Source of the DNA: Bacillota bacterium
GTDB lineage: Bacteria; Bacillota; Clostridia; Lachnospirales; Lachnospiraceae
Direction of reading: 5' to 3'
NCBI GenBank assembly: GCA_023423045.1
Contig: JAFAGA010000023.1
Location: 1-64,000 of the forward strand
DNA: 64,000 nucleotides
The position numbers were made by a program, and so were the translations under genes. Shown here piece after piece: positions 16,395 to 25,390 of the stretch. How positions within the stretch are numbered: the stretch's first letter is position 1; every line of letters starts with the position of its first letter. The notes under the pieces are model-generated. The model did no database searches, was not told the DNA's origin, and saw only the letters and a program-made list of their open reading frames with translations.

Positions 16395-17408
16395 ATGCTA
16401 AATATCGGTATTATTGGTGCCGGAAGAATCGGTAAGGTACATGCAGAAAGTATTACATATCACGTAAAGGATGCCCGGGTGGCTGCAATTGCAGATCCAT
16501 TTATGAACGAAACAACCACCGCATGGGCAGAGGGTCTGGGAATCCAGAAGATTTATACAGATTACCGTAGTATCTTGCAGGATGATGAAATTCAGGCAGT
16601 GCTCATCTGCTCCTCTACGGATACTCATGCAGATATAGCAATTGAATCCATCAAAGCGAACAAGCATGTATTCTGCGAGAAACCTGTTTCCCAGGATTTG
16701 AATAAAATCAAGGCTGTAATTGATGCATTGGATGCTTCGAAGGTTAAGTTCCAGGTTGGATTTAACCGCCGTTTTGATCATAATTTTGAAGCTGTGCGCA
16801 ACGCAGTCAAGGAAGGAAAGATCGGTGATGTCCATATCGTTAAGGTTACCTCCAGAGATCCTGAGGCACCGCCGTTAGAATATGTCAAGGTTTCCGGAGG
16901 AATGTTCCTGGATATGACCATTCATGATTTTGATATGGTGCGCTATCTGACTTCAAGTGATGTGGTAGAGGTATACGCAAGCGGAACTGCATTAGTGAAT
17001 CCCGCAATCCAGGATGTGGGCGATATCGATACCGCGATCATTAATATGAAGCTGGCCAATGGCGCCCTGGCTGTCATCGACAACTCACGTCAGGCGGATT
17101 ACGGATATGACCAGCGTGCCGAGGTATTCGGTTCCAAGGGTCAGATCGCCGTTACCAATGATACCGGCTCAACCGCTGTTCTCAGCACCGCTAACGGTGT
17201 CACCGGAGAAAAGCCCCTCTATTTCTTCCTCGAGCGCTACATGGCCTCCTTCTCAAAGGAAGTATCCCTGTTCGTTCAGGCAGTACTTAACGATACCGAG
17301 GTTCCCGTCAATATCAATGATGGCTTACAACCGGTACTGATTGCAAAGGCTGCGAAGAAATCCATGGAGGAAAACCGTCCCGTACTGCTTTCAGAAATCG
17401 TAATGTAG
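16395..17408 (+). CDS. iolG: Inositol 2-dehydrogenase
   Basis: 337-residue Gfo/Idh/MocA oxidoreductase that oxidises myo-inositol to scyllo-inosose with NAD, the first catabolic step. Rossmann motif GIIGAGRIGKVHAE at the N-terminus, EKPVSQD with the conserved Lys, and the catalytic block GGMFLDMTIHDFDMVRYL. Start: ATG at 16395 (MLNIGIIGAG) after AAAGGATATGAAATC; an upstream in-frame ATG at 16377 has no RBS. It is transcribed away from the rest of the pathway genes. The family is broad, but context makes the inositol role likely. Confidence 0.93.
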   Translation: MLNIGIIGAGRIGKVHAESITYHVKDARVAAIADPFMNETTTAWAEGLGIQKIYTDYRSILQDDEIQAVLICSSTDTHADIAIESIKANKHVFCEKPVSQDLNKIKAVIDALDASKVKFQVGFNRRFDHNFEAVRNAVKEGKIGDVHIVKVTSRDPEAPPLEYVKVSGGMFLDMTIHDFDMVRYLTSSDVVEVYASGTALVNPAIQDVGDIDTAIINMKLANGALAVIDNSRQADYGYDQRAEVFGSKGQIAVTNDTGSTAVLSTANGVTGEKPLYFFLERYMASFSKEVSLFVQAVLNDTEVPVNINDGLQPVLIAKAAKKSMEENRPVLLSEIVM

Positions 17409-17460
17409 TATTTTCTTCCCCTTTTAAAATATCAGGGTTCAAACTGTACCCGATACATCA

Positions 17461-17495
17461 GAGCTGTTGCAGGTTATTCTGCAACAGCTCTTTGC
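17461..17495 (+). terminator. iolG terminator
   Basis: A perfect 12-bp stem GAGCTGTTGCAG/CTGCAACAGCTC with a 6-base loop is followed by TTTGCATTATT, about 50 bases past the iolG stop. The U-run is short but the stem is strong. Confidence 0.75.
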
Positions 17496-17512
17496 ATTAT
17501 TCGTCTGCTAGT

Positions 17513-18196
17513 CTACGAAACCTCTTCCAGATAATTGACTCCTTCTGCACTGCCCAACAGGCTGGCAATGGAGGTATGCGACTGTTTCTTCGGAAGTTTT
17601 ATCGTCATCAATGCAGCAATACCTGTTTCATCCACCGCATTAGACCGGAATATCTCCATATCACTCATCTTGATATCCTGTTCCTTCACATACTCCAGAA
17701 ACTTACCAATATGGGTAAGCCTCTCAAATTCGACATAGAGATGCATCACCTTCGTATCGGACATAACACGCTCATCTACATTATGTAAAGCCGCCATAGC
17801 AACAAAAATCATGACACATCCCACAATGGCTCCGGCGTAATAGCCGATTCCGATTGCAAGTCCAATGCATGCTGCCGCCCATAATCCTGCTGCAGTCGTT
17901 AAGCCCCGCACACGGTTATGTCCTGTCACAATGATCGTACCCGCTCCCAGGAAGCCGATACCGCTGATGACCTGAGCTCCCATTCTTGAGGGATCCCCTG
18001 TACCATAAACATCGCAAATAAATTCATTGGTCATCATGACTAATGCCGCTCCCAGACAAACCAGCATATAGGTACGAAATCCCGCCGGCCTCTTCTTCCT
18101 GCCTCTTTCGATTCCCAAAATACCTCCGCAGAATAAAGCCAATACCAAACGCACCAGCGTTGTCCCAAGGTTCATTGCCGCTAATTCCTCTAGCAT
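17513..18196 (-). CDS. MgtC/SapB family membrane protein
   Basis: 227 residues. The N-terminal 140 residues form about four to five membrane helices with the MgtC/SapB signatures GGILGIERGRKKRPAGFRTYM, GAQVISGIGFLGAGTI and VRGLTTAAGLWAAACIGLAIG. The C-terminal 80 residues are soluble and ACT-like. MgtC proteins are linked to magnesium limitation and, in pathogens, to intracellular survival; the molecular function in clostridia is not settled. RBS GGGTAGGAT. Single gene, convergent with iolG. Confidence 0.92.
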   Translation of the reverse strand: MLEELAAMNLGTTLVRLVLALFCGGILGIERGRKKRPAGFRTYMLVCLGAALVMMTNEFICDVYGTGDPSRMGAQVISGIGFLGAGTIIVTGHNRVRGLTTAAGLWAAACIGLAIGIGYYAGAIVGCVMIFVAMAALHNVDERVMSDTKVMHLYVEFERLTHIGKFLEYVKEQDIKMSDMEIFRSNAVDETGIAALMTIKLPKKQSHTSIASLLGSAEGVNYLEEVS

Positions 18197-18254
18197 ATCC
18201 TACCCTCTTTCTATTAACCTTCCTTTGATCCTTTCTGTTTTTGTTCTTGCCTAT

Positions 18255-18290
18255 GATGTGAAAACGGGGTTGCATCCACAACCCCCTCCT
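18255..18290 (-). terminator. Probable terminator of the alpha-galactosidase operon
   Basis: On the minus strand GGGGTTG/CAACCCC with a 6-base loop, flanked by ATGTG/CACAT, is followed by GTTTTC. It lies about 160 bases after the GH36 gene; the U-run is short. Confidence 0.55.
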
Positions 18291-18322
18291 CACATGGTTA
18301 GTTTATCACGAACATAAACCAT

Positions 18323-18389
18323 GTTCATGATCTCCAGCTCCGATCGCATGCTCACGAGCAAGCTCGTATCATGCTCACTGCGCTTTCAT
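18323..18389. repeat. 67-bp dispersed repeat, copy 2
   Basis: Second copy of the repeat at 2491-2557 (61/67 identical, same orientation). Here the internal hairpin ACGAG-CAAG-CTCGT is perfect, as are the outer CATGAT/ATCATG arms. It is intergenic, between the MgtC gene start and the GH36 gene end. Confidence 0.75.
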
Positions 18390-18451
18390 TATACAAATAC
18401 ACCGATCCATAGATTATGTCCGCATAGCCAGCCAGACCGCATCAGTATATA

Positions 18452-20641
18452 TTATATAGCTTTTATATGGAGCAGCTTCCCCAAATAATCTCCCCACAGG
18501 TTCTCAATATTGATGCCCGCATACATCAGGGCACCTCCGCTGAGTTCTTCCCCGCTCTCTTCGATCCGGTAAATTGTCTTTTCACACAGACCTTTCAGGT
18601 AGATTCTTCTGCTCCGGTAATTTGGTCTTGCCATCACCTGGATAAAGGTGACCAATGCTTCTCCCTTATCCTTTGATACCACCATGGTGCAATCATATTC
18701 ATGGTTACTCTGGTAAGAGGCGATTCGATAATAATCCCCTTCCCTGATCAGGTCGTTATAGCGATGATACATTGCTACCTGGTCCGGGATCAGCTTTCTG
18801 TCTTCCTCCGGAATTTTGGTAATATCCAGCTCATATCCGAAGGTTCCCGAAAGAGCCACATATCCTCTGGTAGCAAAGGGGGTACTGCGTCCGTTGGAAT
18901 GGCTGGGGCAATCCGCAATATGAGCGCCCATGGCTGACAGCGGATAGATTAAGGCGGTACCCTCCTGGATACTGAGCCGCTCTATGGCATCCGTATCGTC
19001 GGAGCACCAGATCTGAGGGCTGTAATAAAGCATGCCGGGATCAAATCTTCCTCCTCCGCTGGAGCAGTTCTCAAGCAGCAGCTTCGGGAAATCGCGAACC
19101 AGCCGCTCCTGCAGTTCATAAAGACCAAGTACATAGCGATGGTATATTTCACCCTGCGTATCCGCTTCAAGACAGGTACTGCCCAGATCCGTCAACGCGC
19201 GGTTCATATCCCATTTAACATATTCGATATTAGCCGAACGAAGCACCCCCGCTATACTGTCATAGATTGCATCTCTTACTTCCTGCCTCGAGATATCCAG
19301 CACGTACTGGTTTCTTGCCAGCGCACCGGTGCGTCCCGGCACCTGGATTGCCCAGTCGGGATGGGCGCGGTACAGATCAGAATCCGGTGATATCATCTCC
19401 GGCTCAAACCATAGACCCAGCTTCATTCCTAATCGGTTAACCTCAGCAGCAAGGTAAGATAACCCGCCCTTCAGCTTCGTTTCATTAACCACCCAGTCAC
19501 CCAGCGCACAGTTATCATCCTCTCTTGCACCGAACCAGCCATCATCAATAACCAGCATCTCAATTCCCAGCTTTGACGCTTCTCTTGCAATGCTGAGCAA
19601 TTTTTCGCTGTCAAAATCAAAATAAGTCGCTTCCCAGTTATTAATCAGGACCGGACGCTTCTTATCCCTGTATTCTCCCCGAATCAGATGCCTCCGGTAC
19701 AGGTCATGGAAGGTTCTGCTCATCTGCCCGATTCCTTCGGAAGAGTACACCAGCACCGCCTCCGGTGAAGTAAAGGTTTCCCCCTGACCCAGTCTCCAGG
19801 AAAAATCCTCCGGATTAATTCCTATGACAGCCCGAAGCATGGTGAACTGAGTCACCTCCGCCTGTGCCATGAAATTCCCGGAATACACCAGATTGAGTCC
19901 AAATACTTCTCCCTGATCATCGTTGGCATCCTTATCCAGAATCGCCATAAAGGGCTGCTCCTGATGGGAGGTAACACCCCGCAGGGAAGAAATCAGATGC
20001 TTCCCGTCGGTGATCCTCCTCCGGTTAATCATTCTCTCCCTGGCCCACAAGCCATAGAGCGTAAGCATATCATATTCTTTTTTATCCATGTCCAGGCAGG
20101 CCGAAAGCACCTTGGTCAAATAAATGCTATCTTCGGCCTCATTCAGGATGCGCACGCTTCTGGTAATTGCATCCAGAGCCTCAAACACAGTATATAGCAG
20201 CACAACCTGCAATTTCAGCACCTTATCCTCGCAGATCAATTCCAGGGTTGTACAGGAGGCTTCATCCCCAAAGGTTGCGGGAAGGCCTTCCAACTGCGGC
20301 TTCCCCGGATAAATTCGATGAGACCGGTAGGATAAACTGCAGGCTGAATGCCCCTGCTTTGATTTTACACGAATACAGGACTCCCTGAAATCACCGATCC
20401 CATGGGTGGAATACTCCATCGGAAACCCGTCCATAAAGGATACCCGGTCTCTATTGTTCTCCGAGGGAACCCGGGCCCCCTCTCCGGTTCTCATCAAATA
20501 GCCCAGATCTGCATCGATTACTTTTTTGCCATAATAAATATGCCCTACAAAGTTTTCCTCATCCACAATTCCGATCATATAAGTGGATTTTGGTGTATCC
20601 AGCTTGAAGATACGTTTTTGTTCGAAATATTGAATTCCCAC
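18452..20641 (-). CDS. Alpha-galactosidase, GH36
   Basis: 729-residue GH36 enzyme of the size of bacterial AgaA/RafA-type tetrameric alpha-galactosidases. The nucleophile is Asp478 in YVKWDMNR and the acid/base Asp548 in WCSDDTDAIERL; substrate-site motifs are LVIDDGWFG and NCSSGGGRFD. It releases alpha-1,6-linked galactose from raffinose-family sugars or galactomannan fragments. There is no signal peptide, so it is cytoplasmic, acting on imported oligosaccharides. The start is GTG at 20641 after AAGGAG. Last gene of the operon headed by the Opp-type importer, 26 bases after the MBL gene. The exact oligosaccharide is not predictable. Confidence 0.95.
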   Translation of the reverse strand: MGIQYFEQKRIFKLDTPKSTYMIGIVDEENFVGHIYYGKKVIDADLGYLMRTGEGARVPSENNRDRVSFMDGFPMEYSTHGIGDFRESCIRVKSKQGHSACSLSYRSHRIYPGKPQLEGLPATFGDEASCTTLELICEDKVLKLQVVLLYTVFEALDAITRSVRILNEAEDSIYLTKVLSACLDMDKKEYDMLTLYGLWARERMINRRRITDGKHLISSLRGVTSHQEQPFMAILDKDANDDQGEVFGLNLVYSGNFMAQAEVTQFTMLRAVIGINPEDFSWRLGQGETFTSPEAVLVYSSEGIGQMSRTFHDLYRRHLIRGEYRDKKRPVLINNWEATYFDFDSEKLLSIAREASKLGIEMLVIDDGWFGAREDDNCALGDWVVNETKLKGGLSYLAAEVNRLGMKLGLWFEPEMISPDSDLYRAHPDWAIQVPGRTGALARNQYVLDISRQEVRDAIYDSIAGVLRSANIEYVKWDMNRALTDLGSTCLEADTQGEIYHRYVLGLYELQERLVRDFPKLLLENCSSGGGRFDPGMLYYSPQIWCSDDTDAIERLSIQEGTALIYPLSAMGAHIADCPSHSNGRSTPFATRGYVALSGTFGYELDITKIPEEDRKLIPDQVAMYHRYNDLIREGDYYRIASYQSNHEYDCTMVVSKDKGEALVTFIQVMARPNYRSRRIYLKGLCEKTIYRIEESGEELSGGALMYAGINIENLWGDYLGKLLHIKAI

Positions 20642-20667
20642 AATAAACTCCTTTTAGACTGTACTAT

Positions 20668-21492
20668 TTATATTTCAATCTCCATTGTATCATAGGATAC
20701 CATGAACCCGACCTTTTTGGCTTCCTCCACCATTTGGTCATGCAGCCACAGACCGTTATGCGAAAAATGATTCACGACCCATTTGGTACTGTCATCTGCC
20801 AGACCCAGAGAGATAAGGCGCTGTTTCTCCTTCACCGCATCCGCAAGGCCCATATGGTTTTTCCCATCCTCCTCACTCTGCGTTGTACAATCCAGGCTCA
20901 CCAGATCCAGATGTCTTCTGTGCTCTTTCAGATAATTCATGGTATCATCCGGAAAGAAGCCGGTATCATGGGCATACAGAATTGTTTTATCTCCCTGGGT
21001 AATCTGATAAAACAGGCACTCTTCCTTCCTGTCATGCAAGGCCCGAAGGGGAACTACCGTATAGTCCTTAATCGCAATCGGCCGGAAAAGCTCCGCCCTG
21101 TGAAAACAAAACCGGTCCTCCACCTCGTTGACCTTTGGCACCCCTGTCCATATTCTCTCTCTTACGGAATCGTTGCCGTAAATATTAAAAATATTCGGGT
21201 GATTATGGGCGAAGGGTTCTCTCAGCAATTCCAGATCCGGCGGATAAAAATGATCCGAATGGCTGTGCGTTACAAGCAGATGGTCTATCTTCTCCAGCTT
21301 GAGCCCATAAACCAAACAATGCATATTGGTATCCGGTGTCAGATCGATTAATAAATCATCATTGATTAAGGCCTGGGATCTGGTTCTTATATTTTTCCCT
21401 TTCAATCTGCGGGCTTCCTCACATAACCTGCAGCTGCAGAAAAGTCCTGGCCAGCCTTCTCCCGCACCGGTTCCATAATAGGTTAATTTCAT
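20668..21492 (-). CDS. MBL-fold metallohydrolase
   Basis: 274 residues. Metallo-beta-lactamase fold with the metal-binding THSHSDH (about 75-81), a later His in ALHDRKEE and Asp in LYAHDTGFF. The N-terminal TGAGEGWPGLFCSCRLCEEARRL carries a Cys cluster as in PhnP-like phosphodiesterases. RBS AGGAGAAAAGA. It is embedded between two glycoside hydrolase genes. Its substrate is unknown; a phosphodiester or lactone from glycan breakdown is possible but speculative. Confidence 0.85.
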   Translation of the reverse strand: MKLTYYGTGAGEGWPGLFCSCRLCEEARRLKGKNIRTRSQALINDDLLIDLTPDTNMHCLVYGLKLEKIDHLLVTHSHSDHFYPPDLELLREPFAHNHPNIFNIYGNDSVRERIWTGVPKVNEVEDRFCFHRAELFRPIAIKDYTVVPLRALHDRKEECLFYQITQGDKTILYAHDTGFFPDDTMNYLKEHRRHLDLVSLDCTTQSEEDGKNHMGLADAVKEKQRLISLGLADDSTKWVVNHFSHNGLWLHDQMVEEAKKVGFMVSYDTMEIEI

Positions 21493-21534
21493 TCTTTTCT
21501 CCTGCCTTTCCTTCGTTATGCCGCAGCAATTATC

Positions 21535-24054
21535 TTATCGCTTCTTTAACAGAAAAGAATAGATACCATAGGGCCTTACCTCAAATTCTAACTGCTCGTT
21601 CGCCTGAGGCGCTGTTTTCGAATTATTCAAATCCAGCGGTGTAATGGAACAACCCGCTGCCCGAAGCTTTCTGCTCTTCCTCTCACCCGTCAGTTCTCTC
21701 AGCCTTATGACTAATCCTTCCTTATCCTCCCTGGCATTAATCAATTGCATATGCTCCGGAAGCGCAATATCATCCCCGGCCAGTGTACAGGATGTTAATT
21801 CCACCCCCTCCATCAGCATCACTGCCCGCTCCAGATTCTCGCTCTCTTTCTCCGCAGAGTATCCATATATGATATAACGGAAGCTGAAATCTCCGCCAAT
21901 CCACTGGGGAAAATTAGTCCCCCACATATTGTTGAAGAGATTAAAGCATAGAACCGATTCCCGGGGAGCTTTATACTTCTTTTGATATTGGTAGATCCCT
22001 GTCCCTCCAAGGGCAGCCAGCGGAGTATCCCTTGGAATTACGCAGATTCCATTTGTCTCTCCCGATGCACTGATAAAGTTCTCAAGGCAGTATAGTGTAT
22101 GGTTTGCATTCTCGGCGATATCTGTTTCCGGATTAAGCACCACATTGGACTTATTGATCCGGTAGTGTTTCATCCCATCCAAGCAAGGTAACTGAAAGGA
22201 GCCCGATTCAATATACGGTGTCTCGCTCTTATTCATCACCCTTACATTGACAAAAAGCTCGTCTCCGGCCGGAGGCAGGGTGATTTCAATCGCCACCTTC
22301 TCAGCATCTCCGTATTTGTCCACACTTTCCTGATTTTTGTAATAAAGCACCAGGCTGTCACCGTCAATCAGATAGGATTCAAAAGCCGGATAGTAGGTCT
22401 TATGCTCACATTCCGGATACGCTTCTCTTCCGTAGTCCTGAATTCCCCAGGTTGAATACCGGTAAGCGAAATCCCGAAGGTAAGCCGTCACATCCTCGAT
22501 ACCATACCTGTCGTAGCGATAGGAGAATACCGGCTTATCGTTTTGCTGCTGCAAAAGAATCTGATGCAGCGCCTTGTCATATAGCTCGGTAATATCACCG
22601 GTTCGCTCCGAAAAGGTCAGGCGGTAACGATGATTTTCCACCTCAATAAGTTCATCTTTTTTCTTTGTCTGAAGTGTTTCCCGGCAAGAAGACTTATGGG
22701 TGATCTCCAGAGGAACTGTAATAAGGGGCATGAGCTCTGTAACAAAACAGGACCACTCCCCGTCAATTCTGGTAACCGGAAGCTCCTTCTGCCCTATGCT
22801 TACGCTGCATTCCCTCAGATCCCGCTCCATATCCCGAAGGGATACCCATCCGGTATAGGCACTGCTGTTCGGATTGAATAAGGAGTGCCCACCGCTCCTG
22901 CCATTCTCTATTTTTTTCTTCAGCTCACGGAGACTATCTACACTGTCCCTGGCCCGCTCTCTTTGCTCCTGCCAGGATTTCTCCATGAACCTGTAATTTT
23001 CCTCCTGCTTCGCTTCTATAAATTCCTGCTTGGGATAGACTCGATTGGGTCCGAGCCAGGTTTTCACATCCGCCCCCCAGGTATGTTCTCCAAAAAGGCC
23101 GATATCTTCATAATATTCATCCAGCAGCTTTGTATATTCTTCCTGCCGCTCTTCCCTCTCCAGCACCTGCTTCATTCGCAATGCCTGAAGGCGTTTACTC
23201 TTCTCCCTTGCTTCCCGTACCTGGGCCACCTCTCCCGGATAGGCTCCAACCCCGTGAATCCAGCTATCCGCAAGATCCTCTGTTACTACGGGAAGTTTTG
23301 ATAAATCATAATTTAAAAGCTCTTTATAAAAATCGTCCATGGAGCCGCAGACGATCTCCGCCTCCGGATATTCTGACCGGATGCTCATGACCAGATTCTG
23401 AATCACTTCCACCGATTGAGGTCCGCAGTTATCCTGGGTCTGCATCAGGGCCATCCAGACAGGGTACTCCCAGTCCTGCGGCGGGGTCAAAGTGGTTCCG
23501 TAACCGCCCTTGCTGTACATCGTTAACACCCGCTCACCGGTAGGCGCCTGCCAGTGAAACAGAAAAGGCAGCTTCGGCGGAGTGGCAAATTGATTGCAGC
23601 CAAGATGCAGAAACTTTACCCCTGCTCCGGCCAGAATCTGAGGAAGCATAATCCCATGGCCGGGAACATCCGTCATTTTTGCCGATATCGGATAGGGCTT
23701 ATGATACCGTTTTGACAATTCACGTCCAAACCGCAAACCTTCAATATACTCCTCCGCACTGCAAAAATCCGTGTGTGAGGTAAAGGGCAGCGCATGCCAC
23801 ACAATCTGACCGCGGTCAATGAGCCTTTCCAGCTCTTTCTTTAATTCCTCACCGCATTGCCGGGTGATTACCTTAAGAGGCCAGGAAGGCATTGTCCACA
23901 CATACTTTAAGTCTCCCATATGCTGTGTGGCATTACAGGTTGAAATCACTTCCTTCAGCATGGAATTAGCGTATTTATCGATTACATTGCTGGATAGATC
24001 CGTAAAGCCTATATCAAAATGTGTCTTAAATACAAGTATTATTTTCTTAACCAT
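21535..24054 (-). CDS. DUF5054 / GH38-like glycoside hydrolase
   Basis: 839 residues. The N-terminus KIILVFKTHFDIGFTDL contains the His-x-Asp pair (His12, Asp14) that binds zinc in GH38 alpha-mannosidases. MTDVPGHGIMLPQILAGAGVKFLHLG and GLFGEHTWGADV resemble the GH38 nucleophile and second metal regions. The C-terminal half is a beta-rich domain. It matches what I recall of DUF5054 proteins, a GH38-like group without firm biochemistry. No signal peptide. Gene context (alpha-galactosidase, Opp importer) supports action on an imported glycan. The linkage specificity is unknown. Confidence 0.75.
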   Translation of the reverse strand: MVKKIILVFKTHFDIGFTDLSSNVIDKYANSMLKEVISTCNATQHMGDLKYVWTMPSWPLKVITRQCGEELKKELERLIDRGQIVWHALPFTSHTDFCSAEEYIEGLRFGRELSKRYHKPYPISAKMTDVPGHGIMLPQILAGAGVKFLHLGCNQFATPPKLPFLFHWQAPTGERVLTMYSKGGYGTTLTPPQDWEYPVWMALMQTQDNCGPQSVEVIQNLVMSIRSEYPEAEIVCGSMDDFYKELLNYDLSKLPVVTEDLADSWIHGVGAYPGEVAQVREAREKSKRLQALRMKQVLEREERQEEYTKLLDEYYEDIGLFGEHTWGADVKTWLGPNRVYPKQEFIEAKQEENYRFMEKSWQEQRERARDSVDSLRELKKKIENGRSGGHSLFNPNSSAYTGWVSLRDMERDLRECSVSIGQKELPVTRIDGEWSCFVTELMPLITVPLEITHKSSCRETLQTKKKDELIEVENHRYRLTFSERTGDITELYDKALHQILLQQQNDKPVFSYRYDRYGIEDVTAYLRDFAYRYSTWGIQDYGREAYPECEHKTYYPAFESYLIDGDSLVLYYKNQESVDKYGDAEKVAIEITLPPAGDELFVNVRVMNKSETPYIESGSFQLPCLDGMKHYRINKSNVVLNPETDIAENANHTLYCLENFISASGETNGICVIPRDTPLAALGGTGIYQYQKKYKAPRESVLCFNLFNNMWGTNFPQWIGGDFSFRYIIYGYSAEKESENLERAVMLMEGVELTSCTLAGDDIALPEHMQLINAREDKEGLVIRLRELTGERKSRKLRAAGCSITPLDLNNSKTAPQANEQLEFEVRPYGIYSFLLKKR

Positions 24055-24122
24055 AAAAGAACCTCTTCCTTTTACTTCATGCTCGTTTTATTCGTACGGC
24101 TGCCCTGGTCCGGAAGCCGAGG

Positions 24123-24788
24123 TCAGGCTCTGTTGATTTCCAGCATATCGAGCAGCCTCTCTATTCTTTTTGGTATCAGCTCAAAAAGCTCCTCCCAAGG
24201 AATTATAATTGTCTCTTCGTACTTAACCGGATAAAATTCCAATGTGGGATGAAATGAGAAGTTGTCTCGGATATAATTACAGATTTGATAATCAATATAA
24301 GAACTCTTTCTCAGGATGCCTTCAAAAAGTTTTGTCACCAGCAATCCGGCGGTTCCTGCATATTCATTGCAGGCCAAATCCACATCACTAAACAGCTTAA
24401 ACAGCTTGCCGTCCGGAAAAACGGCATGCTTCCCGGGCTGTATATAAATCGGCACATGGGTAGCCTCTTCCACAGTTTGTGAATACTGGAAGCAGTTGAT
24501 ATGTCTTCCGTGGGAACTCGCTTCTGCGTCTGCCACACTGCCGTCATGTCCGACATAAACCCAAAAATGCTCCAAATCATACATATGCTGTATGTCGAAA
24601 TCAAAATAAAGCTGATACTCAATGACGAAAGCCACTTTTTTCGGGTCAAACCATAGATCACGATCAAAGGATTTGCTTCTCTCCGGTTTGTACATGATAT
24701 TGTATCCGATTTGGTCAATGGTAAAAGGCTCATTTTTATCGAAATAAAGATGGGGGGCATATTTTAATGCCAGTTCTCGATCAGTCAT
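24123..24788 (-). CDS. Uncharacterised protein, possibly Vps62/NPP1-like
   Basis: 221 residues, no signal peptide or membrane segment. The start overlaps the stop of the HAD gene (ATGA), so translation is coupled. Visible pattern: KYAPHLYFDKNEPF near the N-terminus, then YQLYFDFDIQHMYDLEHFWVYVGHDG and ADAEASSHGRH. The acidic/His-rich core and aromatic strands faintly recall Vps62/DUF946 and necrosis-inducing-protein folds (GHRHDWE-type centres). I do not recognise it with confidence. Its position in a glycan operon suggests a soluble accessory or sugar-binding role, which is inference only. Confidence 0.7.
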   Translation of the reverse strand: MTDRELALKYAPHLYFDKNEPFTIDQIGYNIMYKPERSKSFDRDLWFDPKKVAFVIEYQLYFDFDIQHMYDLEHFWVYVGHDGSVADAEASSHGRHINCFQYSQTVEEATHVPIYIQPGKHAVFPDGKLFKLFSDVDLACNEYAGTAGLLVTKLFEGILRKSSYIDYQICNYIRDNFSFHPTLEFYPVKYEETIIIPWEELFELIPKRIERLLDMLEINRA

Positions 24789-25333
24789 AATTTTATATTT
24801 TTCCCGGCTTTTAACTGAAGCTCAAGTTGCTCCATTAAGTCGTACAGTTGTTTCGGATCTTCCAGAATATAATCCGGGGTTTCCTCTTCATTCGCAGGAT
24901 TCATATCGTAACGGGGGCTATAGGAAGCTAACACAGATACAATTCCCATGCGTTTCGCTCCTACCACATCGCGCTTTAGGTTATTGCCGATCATTACAAT
25001 CCGGTGTTTATCCTCTTCCTTCAGGCCCAGGGAATCCATCGCATGCTGAAACATAAGTGCTGCCGGTTTTTCCTGTCCCAACTCTGCGGAGATTGCCTTT
25101 GCATGGAAACAATAATCCAGCTCATGAGCCAGATAAATGTTATCAAAGGAGGTCTTCGCTCCGTCGGCCACCAAAGCAATGGTATAGCCGCTATCATGAA
25201 GTTTCGCCAAAGCTTCTCCGGCACCCGGGAACAGCTTTGCCTCGAGCACTGTGCCCATTTCATTTTTTATCTCTGTGGATTCATCCACCAAAGTGTCACC
25301 GCTGTCTATAAAGATAATCAGTTCTTTTTTCAT
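24785..25333 (-). CDS. HAD-family hydrolase
   Basis: 182 residues. HAD motif I reads IDSGDTLVD (nucleophile Asp; the usual second Asp two residues later is Gly, a variant also seen in other HADs reading DxGDT). Motif II-like IALVADG, a Lys in LGQEKPAA, motif IV GNNLKRDVVGAKRMG. A small phosphatase, probably of a sugar phosphate. Start: ATG at 25333 (MKKELIIFIDSG) after TGGAG. The stop overlaps the next start by four bases, and it follows the importer ATPase genes. Confidence 0.85.
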   Translation of the reverse strand: MKKELIIFIDSGDTLVDESTEIKNEMGTVLEAKLFPGAGEALAKLHDSGYTIALVADGAKTSFDNIYLAHELDYCFHAKAISAELGQEKPAALMFQHAMDSLGLKEEDKHRIVMIGNNLKRDVVGAKRMGIVSVLASYSPRYDMNPANEEETPDYILEDPKQLYDLMEQLELQLKAGKNIKL

Positions 25334-25390
25334 AATAATCTCCATTCTGCGGCTGCTTCGCGAACTCCGGCAGCCTTTTCTGTCTGTATG

